From Rahnella ecdela (lineage in GTDB: Bacteria; Pseudomonadota; Gammaproteobacteria; Enterobacterales; Enterobacteriaceae), in NCBI RefSeq assembly GCF_019049625.1, contig NZ_JAFMOY010000109.1:20617-84616 (forward strand): a DNA stretch of 64,000 nucleotides, written 5' to 3'. This document shows positions 10,868 through 18,941 of the stretch, in pieces; positions within the stretch are counted from its first letter, which is position 1, and each line of letters starts with the position of its first letter. Position numbers and translations under genes: made by a program. The notes beneath the pieces were generated by a model, which worked only from the letters and a program-made list of their open reading frames with translations, was not told where the DNA came from and made no database searches.

Positions 10868-10879
10868 GTCTCCGCAGAT

Positions 10880-11743
10880 TTATGCCTGACCGGAAGACGG
10901 AATAATGTTCCGCAACCAGCTTCCCCACTTGCGCTGATAGAACGGCTGGGTGTGACTTATCAGATAATGGCTGATACCGCGTTCCTTTTCAGAAACGATA
11001 CAGAAATCTACCGGACGATCGTCAGGTGAGGTTTCGCTCGCCACATTCCCCGCTTCGCGGATCAACGCATCAATTTCCTGCTCATCGCCATCTGCCTCCA
11101 CACCAATTAACAGATTCGGCTGGTCGTCCACCGCTTTATCATGGATCAGCGCCATAAAGGCACGGCGCACCGGCTTCTTCTGTGTGAACAGCGTGGTCAA
11201 TGCGTCGATCATCGCAGAAGGATATTCCTCCGGCTGGCCGATGAGCAGCTGACTTTCTTTATCCAGCATCAGCTCCGACGGGGCATGCAGCCCGCCATTA
11301 CTCAGCAAAAGTGTGACTTCGTTCGGGGTGAATTCCTTGCCGTATTCCGACTTCGGATTCAGAAATAATTCTTCCCCTTGTGTCATTTCAAATAACACGC
11401 GGGCAGGCAGCGCAACAAACGCCTGCTCATCCGGGCTTTCCCCGGCACTGGCTTTTTCCAGGACATCCACCGAAGAAAAGAAAGGAATGATTGAACTGCC
11501 ATCCTGCTTTTCCCAGTGCAAAATATTCAGTTCACTGCCTGCGGTGATCGCCACACTGCCCTGCTTTTCAGCGTCATCCTGCCCCGCATCACCCAGTACA
11601 AAAACGGTGGATTCCAGCAAGGTTTGATAAAACGCAGGACGCCACGCAGGCGCGGTGACAGACAGGCGAAGCAGGCGCTCCAGCTCGTTTTCACCGTCGG
11701 TCGCCGCCGCGCCAGCAGGAAGATGATCGTGTGGGACACTCAT
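10880..11743 (-). CDS. sseB: SseB-family protein (enhanced serine sensitivity protein)
   Basis: A 287-residue cytoplasmic protein with the SseB N-terminal domain and the SseB C-terminal domain (LLIGVEADGDEQEIDALI...KERGISHYLISHTQPFYQRKW). E. coli SseB is about 258 residues. The extra length is an N-terminal extension and short insertions. Overproduction in E. coli causes serine sensitivity, but its biochemical role is unknown. GGAG lies upstream of the start. Follows pepB with a terminator between. Confidence 0.92.
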   Translation of the reverse strand: MSVPHDHLPAGAAATDGENELERLLRLSVTAPAWRPAFYQTLLESTVFVLGDAGQDDAEKQGSVAITAGSELNILHWEKQDGSSIIPFFSSVDVLEKASAGESPDEQAFVALPARVLFEMTQGEELFLNPKSEYGKEFTPNEVTLLLSNGGLHAPSELMLDKESQLLIGQPEEYPSAMIDALTTLFTQKKPVRRAFMALIHDKAVDDQPNLLIGVEADGDEQEIDALIREAGNVASETSPDDRPVDFCIVSEKERGISHYLISHTQPFYQRKWGSWLRNIIPSSGQA

Positions 11744-11767
11744 GATTCTTGACTCCGGTAATGGTAT

Positions 11768-11798
11768 AAAACGGGGCGCCGTTAAGCGCCCCGTTGTG
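11768..11798 (-). terminator. Terminator after pepB
   Basis: Perfect stem AACGGGGCGC (11770-11779) / GCGCCCCGTT (11786-11795) with a T4 tail on the minus strand. Confidence 0.75.
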
Positions 11799-11821
11799 TT
11801 TCATGCGTTGATTTCTGAAAC

Positions 11822-13132
11822 TTACTTCGCTTTGGCTAACAACAAGTTGGCGACGGTACGCACACCCAGCCCTGTTGCACCCGCAGACCACTGATCCGCT
11901 GCGTTTTTGCGATAAGTGGCAGAGCAGTCGATGTGCAGCCAGCCTTTCTTATATTCAGTCACGAAATGAGACAGGAATGCCGCCGCCGTACTCGCACCCG
12001 CAGTGTGCGAAGGACCGGCAATGTTGTTTAGTTCTGCAAAGTTAGACGGCAGATGCGAACGGTGGAACTCTTCCAGCGGCAGACGCCAGAAAGGTTCGTT
12101 TTCGGCTTTTGCGCTTTCCAGCAATTGACCGGCCAGCGCATCGTCAAAGCTGAACAGCGCGTGGTAATCGTTGCCCAGTGCAGTTTTAGCCGCGCCGGTC
12201 AGCGTTGCCGCATCAATAATCAGTTCCGGGTTTTGTGCAGACGCGTCGATCAGGCCATCGGCCAGCACCAGACGGCCTTCGGCATCGGTATTCATTACTT
12301 CAACGGTTTTGCCATTTCGGTAGCGGATGATATCGCCGAGTTTCAGCGCATTGCCGCTGACCATGTTATCCGCGCAGCACAGGTAAAGTTTCACGCGCTT
12401 GTTCAGGCCGTTAGCCGCCGCCAGCGCCAGTGCGCCGGTCAGCGTCGCGGCGCCACCCATATCAGCTTTCATGGAATCCATAGAAGCGCTGGGTTTGAGG
12501 CTGTAGCCGCCGGTGTCAAAGGTAATACCTTTACCGACCAGACAGGCATAAACCGGTGCATCCGCATCGCCGCTCGGGTTGTAATCGAGTGCCAGCAATA
12601 CCGGCGGACGGTCAGAACCACGGCCTACGGTGTGGATCCCCATGTAGCTTTGCTGACGCAGATCGTCACCTTTGGTGATGCGGTAGCTGACTTTTTCGTT
12701 GCCGAATTCACACATCAGATCAACGGCGCGGGTGGCCAGCTGTTCTGGTGACAAATCTTCCGCCGGGGTATTGATAGTGTTACGCACCCAGTCGATGATT
12801 TTCAGGCGTTGTTTCAGAGTGTTGGCGTCATCTTCAGACAATTCAGCCCAGTCAACATTGCGTGTGCCTTTCGGACCACGGAAGCCCTGCCAGAATGCCC
12901 AACTGTTTTCGAGATCCCAGCCTTCACCTGCCAGTTTGACGTTTTTCACGCCCTGACCGTCGATGCGGCGTGCCGCGCGGGAGATAGCCGTCAGCGCGTC
13001 GCCATCTTTCAGGTGAATGGTCATACCGGCGGAATCCGTGCTCAGTGTTGCCTTTTCGCCCCAGCGTGCATCAGCTGGCTCAGAGGAAAGGAAGACGGAC
13101 ATCGCTTCATTGGTCGTTACTTCGGAACTCAT
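11822..13132 (-). CDS. pepB: Aminopeptidase PepB
   Basis: M17-family leucyl aminopeptidase that removes N-terminal residues from short peptides in the cytoplasm. The ATG at 13132 is chosen because AGGAG lies 9 bases upstream, and the N-terminus then aligns with E. coli PepB ([11 protein letters not shown]). This gives 436 residues. The signature [14 protein letters not shown] supplies metal ligands, and [14 protein letters not shown] carries further active-site residues. In E. coli pepB ends the isc operon just after iscX. Here it lies 81 bases after a shortened iscS, with all genes in between missing. Confidence 0.96.
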   Translation of the reverse strand: MSSEVTTNEAMSVFLSSEPADARWGEKATLSTDSAGMTIHLKDGDALTAISRAARRIDGQGVKNVKLAGEGWDLENSWAFWQGFRGPKGTRNVDWAELSEDDANTLKQRLKIIDWVRNTINTPAEDLSPEQLATRAVDLMCEFGNEKVSYRITKGDDLRQQSYMGIHTVGRGSDRPPVLLALDYNPSGDADAPVYACLVGKGITFDTGGYSLKPSASMDSMKADMGGAATLTGALALAAANGLNKRVKLYLCCADNMVSGNALKLGDIIRYRNGKTVEVMNTDAEGRLVLADGLIDASAQNPELIIDAATLTGAAKTALGNDYHALFSFDDALAGQLLESAKAENEPFWRLPLEEFHRSHLPSNFAELNNIAGPSHTAGASTAAAFLSHFVTEYKKGWLHIDCSATYRKNAADQWSAGATGLGVRTVANLLLAKAK

Positions 13133-13154
13133 AACAGGACTCCTGATTGTTTTT

Positions 13155-13180
13155 ATCTTCAATGAATATTCATTATCAAT
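13155..13180. promoter_or_regulatory. Palindromic AT-rich operator-like site upstream of pepB
   Basis: AATGAATATTCATT (13161-13174) is a perfect 14-base palindrome. With its flank (GATAATGAATATTCATTGA on the minus strand) it matches about 11 of 19 positions of the Fur box consensus. It lies 29 bases upstream of the pepB start, in the short gap left between iscS and pepB, so it may mark a promoter for pepB. Assignment to Fur is weak. Confidence 0.3.
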
Positions 13181-13213
13181 GACAGGCAAATCACCCTTTC
13201 AGCGGGTGGCACT

Positions 13214-14383
13214 TCATTTCGTATAAACCGGGGGCAATTCACGCAGGCGGCGGACTGATTTCACCACCAGCGCAATCGCATAATCAATTTCTTCTTCCGT
13301 GGTCCAGCGTCCGAGAGAAAAACGGATAGAGCCGTGTGCCAGCTCTTCGCTTAATCCCAGCGCACGCAGCACATAAGAAGGTTCAAGGCTGGCGGAAGTA
13401 CAGGCGGAGCCGGACGACACAGCCAGATCCTTGAGCGCCATAATCAGGGATTCCCCTTCAACATCGGCAAAACTGACGTTGAGAATATTTGGCGCGGCAT
13501 GTTTCGGCGTGCCGTTGAGAAAGGCCTGATCAAGCTCCTGAATGCCTTTCCACAAGCGGTCGCGCAGTGCGCTCAGACGCCCTGCTTCGGCGGTCATTTC
13601 TTCTTTAGCAATGCGATACGCTTCGCCCATTCCGACAATCTGATGCACCGGCAACGTCCCGGAACGCATACCGCGCTCATGCCCGCCGCCGTGGATTTGC
13701 GCGTCAATCCGCACTTTCGGTTTGCGGCTGACGTACAGCGCGCCAATGCCTTTCGGTCCGTAAATTTTATGCGCGGAAAATGACATCAGATCGACCTTCA
13801 GCGCGCTGACATCAATCGCAATCTTACCCACACTCTGGGTCGCATCCACATGGAATAAAATACCGCGACTGCGGCACAGTTCGCCAATTGTCGCAATATC
13901 CTGCACCACGCCGGTTTCATTATTTACCTGCATGATTGACACCAGAATGGTGTCCGGGCGCAGCGCCGCTTCAATCATAGCAGGAGGAATAATACCGTCA
14001 GCCTGCGGCGCTAAATAAGTGACGTCGAAGCCTTCTGTTTCCAGCTGAGCACAGGTGTCTAACACCGCTTTGTGCTCCGTCTGGCTGGTGATGATGTGTC
14101 TGCCTTTCTCACGCTGCGCATGTGCGGCACCTTTAATCGCCAGATTGTCGGATTCTGTCGCACCCGATGTGAAAACAATTTCACGCGGGTCTGCATTAAT
14201 CAGCTCAGCAATCTGGTTTCGGGCGACATCCACAGCCTCTTCGGCCTGCCAGCCAAAGCGGTGAGAGCGGGAAGCCGGGTTACCGAAAGTACCGTCGAGT
14301 GTTAAACACTGCATCATCATCTTCGCCACACGCGGGTCAACCGGCGTGGTGGCAGAATAATCGAGATAAATAGGCAATTTCAT
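13214..14383 (-). CDS. iscS: Cysteine desulfurase IscS, C-terminally shortened
   Basis: PLP enzyme that takes sulfur from cysteine for Fe-S clusters, thiolated tRNA, thiamine and molybdopterin. The ATG at 14383 gives [16 protein letters not shown] as in E. coli, with GGAG upstream. The PLP lysine ([12 protein letters not shown]) and the mobile sulfur-carrying cysteine loop ([14 protein letters not shown]) are intact, so activity is expected. It has 389 residues against 404 in E. coli. The protein ends ...[12 protein letters not shown] where E. coli continues with about 23 residues reaching SIEWAHH. That tail is known to contribute to IscU binding. The usual downstream genes iscU, iscA, hscB, hscA, fdx and iscX are absent. 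Confidence 0.95.
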   Translation of the reverse strand: MKLPIYLDYSATTPVDPRVAKMMMQCLTLDGTFGNPASRSHRFGWQAEEAVDVARNQIAELINADPREIVFTSGATESDNLAIKGAAHAQREKGRHIITSQTEHKAVLDTCAQLETEGFDVTYLAPQADGIIPPAMIEAALRPDTILVSIMQVNNETGVVQDIATIGELCRSRGILFHVDATQSVGKIAIDVSALKVDLMSFSAHKIYGPKGIGALYVSRKPKVRIDAQIHGGGHERGMRSGTLPVHQIVGMGEAYRIAKEEMTAEAGRLSALRDRLWKGIQELDQAFLNGTPKHAAPNILNVSFADVEGESLIMALKDLAVSSGSACTSASLEPSYVLRALGLSEELAHGSIRFSLGRWTTEEEIDYAIALVVKSVRRLRELPPVYTK

Positions 14384-14525
14384 GGCAGGTAAGCTCCGGA
14401 CTGCGCGTTCGGCTTCGAACGAAAGAATGAAAAAAAACGACATCCAGTTTAAAACGGGTTCGCAGATTCTTAAAAGGGAAATGACACTTTGCGGGCACTA
14501 ATCGGTAAGAATTGACGTCTGAAAA

Positions 14526-14566
14526 GCAAAAGCCCGCGGAAATCTGCATTTCCGCGGGCTTTTTAA
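14526..14566. terminator. Strong bidirectional terminator between iscR and iscS
   Basis: A perfect 16-base stem (14528-14543 / 14548-14563, core AGCCCGCGGAAAT) with a four-base loop, flanked by A4 on the left and T4-5 on the right, so it works on either strand. On the minus strand it follows the iscR stop and precedes iscS, which should uncouple the two genes. Confidence 0.85.
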
Positions 14567-14592
14567 ATCGGTTATCAATGCAGATTAAGCCA

Positions 14593-15087
14593 TTACGCTC
14601 TTAAGTTAACATTGATAGTTTCTATCTGGCGTCCGTTAGGCTGACGACGAACTTCACCGTTCTGACGGTCGGCTACTTCCAGGATTTCCTGGTTGTTGAC
14701 CAGCTCCGCCAGTGTAATGTTGTTCAGGAAGCCGCTGATGCGCTCGCTCAGATCACGCCATAAGGTGTGAGTCAGGCAGCGTTCGCCATTCTGGCAGCCT
14801 TCTTTACCCTGGCAACGGGTGGCATCGACAGATTCGTCAACGGCGGTGATCACAGCACCTACCGCGATATCGCCAGCATCTTTACCTAACAAATAACCAC
14901 CGCCCGGACCACGAACACTGGCAACCAGACCATTTTTGCGTAAGCGCGAGAAAAGCTGCTCCAGGTAAGAAAGGGAAATACCCTGACGCTCAGAAATGTC
15001 AGCCAGTGGTACTGGTCCTTCCTGTGAATGCAGTGCAACATCGAGCATAGCGGTCACGGCATAACGGCCTTTGGATGTCAGTCTCAT
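14593..15087 (-). CDS. iscR: Fe-S cluster-sensing regulator IscR
   Basis: Rrf2-family winged-helix regulator. With its [2Fe-2S] cluster it represses its own operon, and as apo-protein it activates suf in E. coli. The product is 164 residues (E. coli 162). The three cluster cysteines are present in [18 protein letters not shown] (about residues 92, 98, 104), with the nearby histidine. The DNA-binding domain is complete ([16 protein letters not shown]). Two adjacent IscR-type sites overlap its promoter. Both the sensor and its operator are kept although most of the operon it normally controls is gone. Confidence 0.97.
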   Translation of the reverse strand: MRLTSKGRYAVTAMLDVALHSQEGPVPLADISERQGISLSYLEQLFSRLRKNGLVASVRGPGGGYLLGKDAGDIAVGAVITAVDESVDATRCQGKEGCQNGERCLTHTLWRDLSERISGFLNNITLAELVNNQEILEVADRQNGEVRRQPNGRQIETINVNLRA

Positions 15088-15152
15088 AGCATGGTTACCT
15101 GTTTAAAATGACTTAAAAATTCAATAGTGCGGAACATGCAAACGAGTCTGCC

Positions 15153-15202
15153 ATTCCCGAGTAAAACAGTCAACTATTTAACCTAGTGTTTTACTCAAGT
15201 AT
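15153..15202 (-). promoter_or_regulatory. Two abutting type 1 IscR sites in the iscR promoter
   Basis: On the minus strand, 15177-15153 (starts ATAGTTGACTG, ends CTCGGGAAT) fits the 25-base type 1 IscR consensus at about 23 positions. The block 15202-15178 (starts ATACTTGAGT) fits at about 20. The two blocks touch exactly, as in the E. coli iscR promoter, and lie 66-115 bases before the iscR start. Confidence 0.75.
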
Positions 15203-15303
15203 TACAAACCCGGCATTCCCGCACTCTTTTCGTCATTCAATAAAAATTCGTAACCATTTGATTAAAAGAATGAAACAAGTTCCTTATAATCAAGAACTGA
15301 CGC

Positions 15304-16041
15304 TTATTCTTTGTTGCTATGAGTCTTTTCGATCGACGTCAGGATGCCACGCAGGATGTTTAATTCCTGGGATTCAGGCCTCGCACGGGTAAACAGACGA
15401 CGTAATTTGCTCATCACCTGGCCCGGATGGGCCTGACGAATAAAGCCGGTTTCCAGCAAGGTTTTTTCCAGATGCTGATAAAACCGCTCGAGGTCATCGA
15501 CCAGCGGGTACGGCGTTTCTTCGTATTCGATTTGCGGTTTTGCCGCTTCCAGCAACGCCAGATGCGCGACGCGCACTTCATACGCAATAATCTGCACGGC
15601 CATCGCCAGATTCAGCGAGCTGTATTCCGGATTTGCCGGGATACACACGTGGTAGTTACATTTTTGCAGTTCTTCGTTGGTCAGCCCGACGCGTTCACGA
15701 CCAAACACCAGTGCGACCGGCGCGGTTTGTGCGGCTTTCGCGCTGTGCTCGCCACATTCACGTGGTTCAAGCATCGGCCACGGCAGCGTGCGGGAACGCG
15801 CACTGGTGCCGATCACCAGACTACAACCCGCCAGCGCTTCGTCGAGGGTATCAACAATCGTCGCATTACCGATGACATCACTGGCACCGGCAGACAAAGA
15901 GATAGCCTGAGAGTCAGGTTTTACCAGCGGATTCACCAGATAAAGACTGGATAAACCCATAGTTTTCATGGCACGGGCGGTTGAGCCCATATTGCCAGTG
16001 TGGGAGGTTTCTACTAATACAATGCGGATATTGGGCAGCAT
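15304..16041 (-). CDS. trmJ: tRNA (cytidine/uridine-2'-O-)-methyltransferase TrmJ
   Basis: SPOUT-family enzyme that 2'-O-methylates position 32 of several tRNAs. The 245-residue product (E. coli 246) opens with [20 protein letters not shown] and contains the knot signature [15 protein letters not shown] and the SAM-binding [14 protein letters not shown]. The C-terminal extension (about residues 165-245) is the dimer/tRNA-binding part. Neighbours iscR and suhB are the usual ones, with suhB divergent. Confidence 0.97.
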   Translation of the reverse strand: MLPNIRIVLVETSHTGNMGSTARAMKTMGLSSLYLVNPLVKPDSQAISLSAGASDVIGNATIVDTLDEALAGCSLVIGTSARSRTLPWPMLEPRECGEHSAKAAQTAPVALVFGRERVGLTNEELQKCNYHVCIPANPEYSSLNLAMAVQIIAYEVRVAHLALLEAAKPQIEYEETPYPLVDDLERFYQHLEKTLLETGFIRQAHPGQVMSKLRRLFTRARPESQELNILRGILTSIEKTHSNKE

Positions 16042-16168
16042 AGGGACTCTTAGCCAGACGGAAAATCACAACAGCCTAACACAACGGTAGTTAATTTTCA
16101 GATCCCCTGCTATACTGCGCGCCGTTTCCCGTATTCCCGTTCTTTAACATCCTAGTTGGAAGATATCC

Positions 16169-16972
16169 ATGCATCCGATGCTCACCATCGCCGTGCGCGC
16201 TGCGCGCAAGGCCGGTAACCTGATTGCCAAACATTACGAAACGCCAGACTCTGTAGAATCTACACAAAAAGGTACCAACGATTTTGTTACCAACGTAGAC
16301 CGCGATGCAGAACACATGATTATCGATGTCATTCGCAAATCCTATCCAAAACACACCATCATCAGTGAAGAGTGTGGCGAGCTGGAAGGCGAAGACAAAG
16401 ACGTACAATGGATTATCGACCCGCTGGATGGCACCACCAACTTCGTTAAACGCTTCCCACATTTCGCTGTTTCTATCGCCGTGCGCATCAAAGGCCGCAC
16501 TGAAGTTGCGGTAGTATATGACCCAATGCGTAACGAACTGTTCACCGCGACCCGCGGTCAGGGCGCACAGCTGAACGGTTATCGTCTGCGCGGTACTAAC
16601 GCTAAAGATCTCGACGGCACTATTCTGGCGACCGGCTTCCCGTTCAAAGCAAAACAACACGCAACCAGCTACATGAATGTCGTTGGCAAACTGTTCACCG
16701 AATGTGCAGACTTCCGTCGCACCGGTTCTGCTGCGCTGGATCTGGCTTATGTGGCTGCTGGGCGCGTTGACGGTTTCTTCGAAATCGCCCTCAAGCCTTG
16801 GGATTTCGCCGGTGGCGAACTGCTGGTTCGTGAATCAGGTGGTGTTGTGACTGACTTTGTTGGCGGCCATAACCACTTCTCATCTGGCAACATCGTTGCA
16901 GGCAACCCACGCGTCGTTAAAGGTATTCTGATGACCATGCGTGATGAACTGAGCGAAGCGCTGAAGCGTTAA
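16169..16972 (+). CDS. suhB: Inositol-1-monophosphatase / Nus factor SuhB
   Basis: SuhB dephosphorylates inositol monophosphate. In E. coli it also acts with NusA/B/E/G in rRNA antitermination. The 267-residue product has the lithium-sensitive phosphatase motifs DPLDGTTNF (metal site, about residue 84) and WDFAGGELLVRESGG (about 211), with EECG upstream. A TATACT -10 element lies at 16111-16116. Followed by a strong terminator. Divergent from trmJ, as in E. coli. Confidence 0.97.
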   Translation: MHPMLTIAVRAARKAGNLIAKHYETPDSVESTQKGTNDFVTNVDRDAEHMIIDVIRKSYPKHTIISEECGELEGEDKDVQWIIDPLDGTTNFVKRFPHFAVSIAVRIKGRTEVAVVYDPMRNELFTATRGQGAQLNGYRLRGTNAKDLDGTILATGFPFKAKQHATSYMNVVGKLFTECADFRRTGSAALDLAYVAAGRVDGFFEIALKPWDFAGGELLVRESGGVVTDFVGGHNHFSSGNIVAGNPRVVKGILMTMRDELSEALKR

Positions 16973-16995
16973 TTCCGCCGGTTTCTGATACAAAG

Positions 16996-17029
16996 AAAAA
17001 CGGACGTCCTTTCGGGCGTCCGTTTTTTA
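16996..17029 (+). terminator. Terminator after suhB
   Basis: Stem CGGACG / CGTCCG with outer A/T pairs (17001-17006 / 17017-17022) and a T6 tail, 24 bases after the suhB stop. The A run on the left also allows it to act for leftward transcription. Confidence 0.85.
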
Positions 17030-17066
17030 TGCCTGTTTTCTCGCCCATGAAGGATATGCCTGGAAG

Positions 17067-18086
17067 TTATCCCCTGAAGGGCCCGCCGGTTATCGGCGAA
17101 ACGTCTCCGCCGCCGGTACTGAAAAGCAAAATCCCCGCCACCAGCAGCACAATTCCGCCGGTCAGCGCCAGCAATGACCAGGTGATCCGCTGCCAGGCTG
17201 CAGGCGTACGGCTTGCACTCAGTTTCACCGCCAGCGCACGACTGTAAAACACCAGCACACCAATCAGCGAAACGGTCAGTGACGTGCCGATGGCCATTGT
17301 GATAGCGGAAATCACGCCCCAGCTGTAAACACCGATCACTTTGGAAAACAGCAACACCATGATCGCGCCGGAGCACGGGCGCAAGCCCATCGCCAGCACT
17401 ATCGCTATCTGGGTGCGCAAATCCCCACCCGCCTGAAGCTGCTGATCGCTCGGCACATGCTGATGCCCGCAGCCGCAATGTTCATCGTGGACATGCACCT
17501 CACTGCCCAGCGGCGAGAGGCTGTGGATCTTCATGGCCTGTGCCGGACGCAAACTATTGATCGTCTGCCACACCCTTTTTAGTGCTCGCCAGCACAGCAG
17601 CAGCCCGAGCAATATCACCAGAGTGAAGCTGCCGCGCTCCATCCAGAAACTGCTCTGATGCAGCTGACGCGAAGAGAGTTGCAGAACGCCAAGCACCACG
17701 CTGACCAGCAATATTGCCACCAGCCCCTGAACAATCGCCGACGCAAACGTCAGTTTAAGGCTGCTTTTCAGCCGCGAAGGATGTGTCGCCAGATAAGTAG
17801 TAATGACGATTTTCCCATGTCCCGGCCCGATGGCGTGGATCACGCCGTAAATCAGACTGAAACCGGCCAGCGTCATCCCTGCCTGCATCGGATTTTCTTT
17901 CACCTGGCGCAGCAGCCCGGCCAGTTCCTGATGCAATTCACGCTGCCAGATAATGCTGCTGAGTAAAATTCGCGGCCAGTAATGGATGAGGAGAAAAACG
18001 CCGCCCGCCAGCAGCAAAAAAAATACCGCCAGCGGCCAGAGGTCGCGCCAGGAAAGCGTTTTCGACGGTGTGGAGATTAATGACAT
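17067..18086 (-). CDS. zevB: NicO/RcnA-family metal transporter, ZevB-like
   Basis: A 339-residue integral membrane protein of the nickel/cobalt transporter superfamily (NicO, RcnA). It shows the family motif GPGHGKIVI (about residue 70) and about six to seven spans. A His/Cys-rich cytoplasmic loop (VHVHDEHCGCGHQH, about 196-209) is suited to binding metal. A second signature is LRPCSGAIMVLL. It overlaps by 10 bases the gene for a DUF1007 periplasmic protein. That pair matches the ZevA-ZevB zinc-uptake system described in Haemophilus influenzae. Zinc as substrate is supported by the Zur-like operator upstream. Nickel or cobalt remain possible. Confidence 0.82.
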   Translation of the reverse strand: MSLISTPSKTLSWRDLWPLAVFFLLLAGGVFLLIHYWPRILLSSIIWQRELHQELAGLLRQVKENPMQAGMTLAGFSLIYGVIHAIGPGHGKIVITTYLATHPSRLKSSLKLTFASAIVQGLVAILLVSVVLGVLQLSSRQLHQSSFWMERGSFTLVILLGLLLCWRALKRVWQTINSLRPAQAMKIHSLSPLGSEVHVHDEHCGCGHQHVPSDQQLQAGGDLRTQIAIVLAMGLRPCSGAIMVLLFSKVIGVYSWGVISAITMAIGTSLTVSLIGVLVFYSRALAVKLSASRTPAAWQRITWSLLALTGGIVLLVAGILLFSTGGGDVSPITGGPFRG

Positions 18087-18772
18087 TCCAGCGTGACCTT
18101 CTGAGCAAATTGCTGACCAAGATCCATGTCTTCCGGCGGCGCATCGGCCTTATCGAGAGACAGCGCGTAGTTTTGCAGCGAGGCATCAGGTTTCGGCGTA
18201 AACAACGCCAGCGTGCAGCGTTTTTCCAGCTCCGGCGGCAGATGCAGTGCGGTTTTATCCTTATACGTCATGTCGACAAAATACGAAGGATCGAAGGTAG
18301 AGAATTCCATCGGTTTGCCGGTCAGCGTCTGCGGCTTCGCCAGCGGCAACACGAATTCCAGCACGGCCTGATCACCTTTACGGGACAGCTGATATTCGCT
18401 GGGTAAATCGAGATATTTCACCGGTTTCCCTTCACGGTAAAAATCAGTGAAGTAATGCTGACTAAGCACCCGCGCCATCACTTCGGCTGCCAGTTTCTTC
18501 CAGATATCAGAACCGGGTTTGGCATTTTGCGCGTCGTAGAGCAAATCGGCGGAGGTAATTTCGTCCATCGTCCAGACCATTTTCAGCCCGGTCAGCGAAG
18601 TTTCATTCGCCACCAGCGTAGTCTGCATATCGATGAAACTGTGCGGGTGCGCCATGACCGTGGCGGGCAGGCAAAAAAGCGCTAATCCCAGCCACTTTGC
18701 ATGACGGTTTGCATAACGAAAAAGAGGCCGGTTCCTGTTCGGGTTCAAAGTCACATCCCTATAAAGTGCCAT
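18077..18772 (-). CDS. zevA: DUF1007 periplasmic protein, ZevA-like
   Basis: The protein begins MALYRDVTLN and has a signal peptide (WLGLALFCLPATVMA) cleaved before HPHSFIDMQ. That His-Pro-His start of the mature protein is typical of DUF1007, and histidines there may bind metal. The product is 231 residues from the ATG at 18772. No good ribosome site precedes it, and a GTG at 18754 is an alternative. It is the first gene of a pair with the NicO-type transporter and probably delivers metal to it from the periplasm. Confidence 0.78.
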   Translation of the reverse strand: MALYRDVTLNPNRNRPLFRYANRHAKWLGLALFCLPATVMAHPHSFIDMQTTLVANETSLTGLKMVWTMDEITSADLLYDAQNAKPGSDIWKKLAAEVMARVLSQHYFTDFYREGKPVKYLDLPSEYQLSRKGDQAVLEFVLPLAKPQTLTGKPMEFSTFDPSYFVDMTYKDKTALHLPPELEKRCTLALFTPKPDASLQNYALSLDKADAPPEDMDLGQQFAQKVTLECH

Positions 18773-18797
18773 GATATTGTTACTAAGTAACACTATT
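18773..18797. promoter_or_regulatory. Zur-like operator of the zevAB pair
   Basis: TGTTACTAAGTAACA (18778-18792) is a perfect inverted repeat around a central base. Its TGTTA and TAACA arms have the same spacing as in the gammaproteobacterial Zur box. The flanks extend the dyad (9 of 12 positions per arm). It ends 6 bases upstream of the zevA ATG. Confidence 0.5.
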
Positions 18798-18941
18798 TTG
18801 CTGTGCAATTAAGCAGTCGTCAAAAATATCTGTGATCTGAGTTGTAAGCCGGAGTAAAACCCAATCCTGCGGCCTTAATGCGGGCATCCGCTTTGCTATG
18901 CTTGACTAATAATTTCAGGCGATATCTTTTCGGTAGGTGAT

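Noticed and set aside
13133..13213. Possible remnant of iscX or iscU between iscS and pepB
   Set aside because: I checked these 81 bases in all frames. They contain stops and an AT-rich palindrome, and no stretch resembles iscU, iscA, hscBA, fdx or iscX.
14384..14443. Upstream extension of iscS (20 extra codons)
   Set aside because: The frame is open, but the ATG at 14383 matches the conserved IscS N-terminus and has a ribosome site.
16091..16660. 189-codon frame antisense to suhB
   Set aside because: It lies almost wholly opposite the conserved suhB frame, has no ribosome site and resembles no family. Long antisense frames recur opposite GC-rich conserved genes here.
18831..18846. CRP site upstream of csiE
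   Set aside because: Only one half (TGTGA) fits. The other half (TTGTA) is poor. Noted in the csiE entry but not listed as a site.
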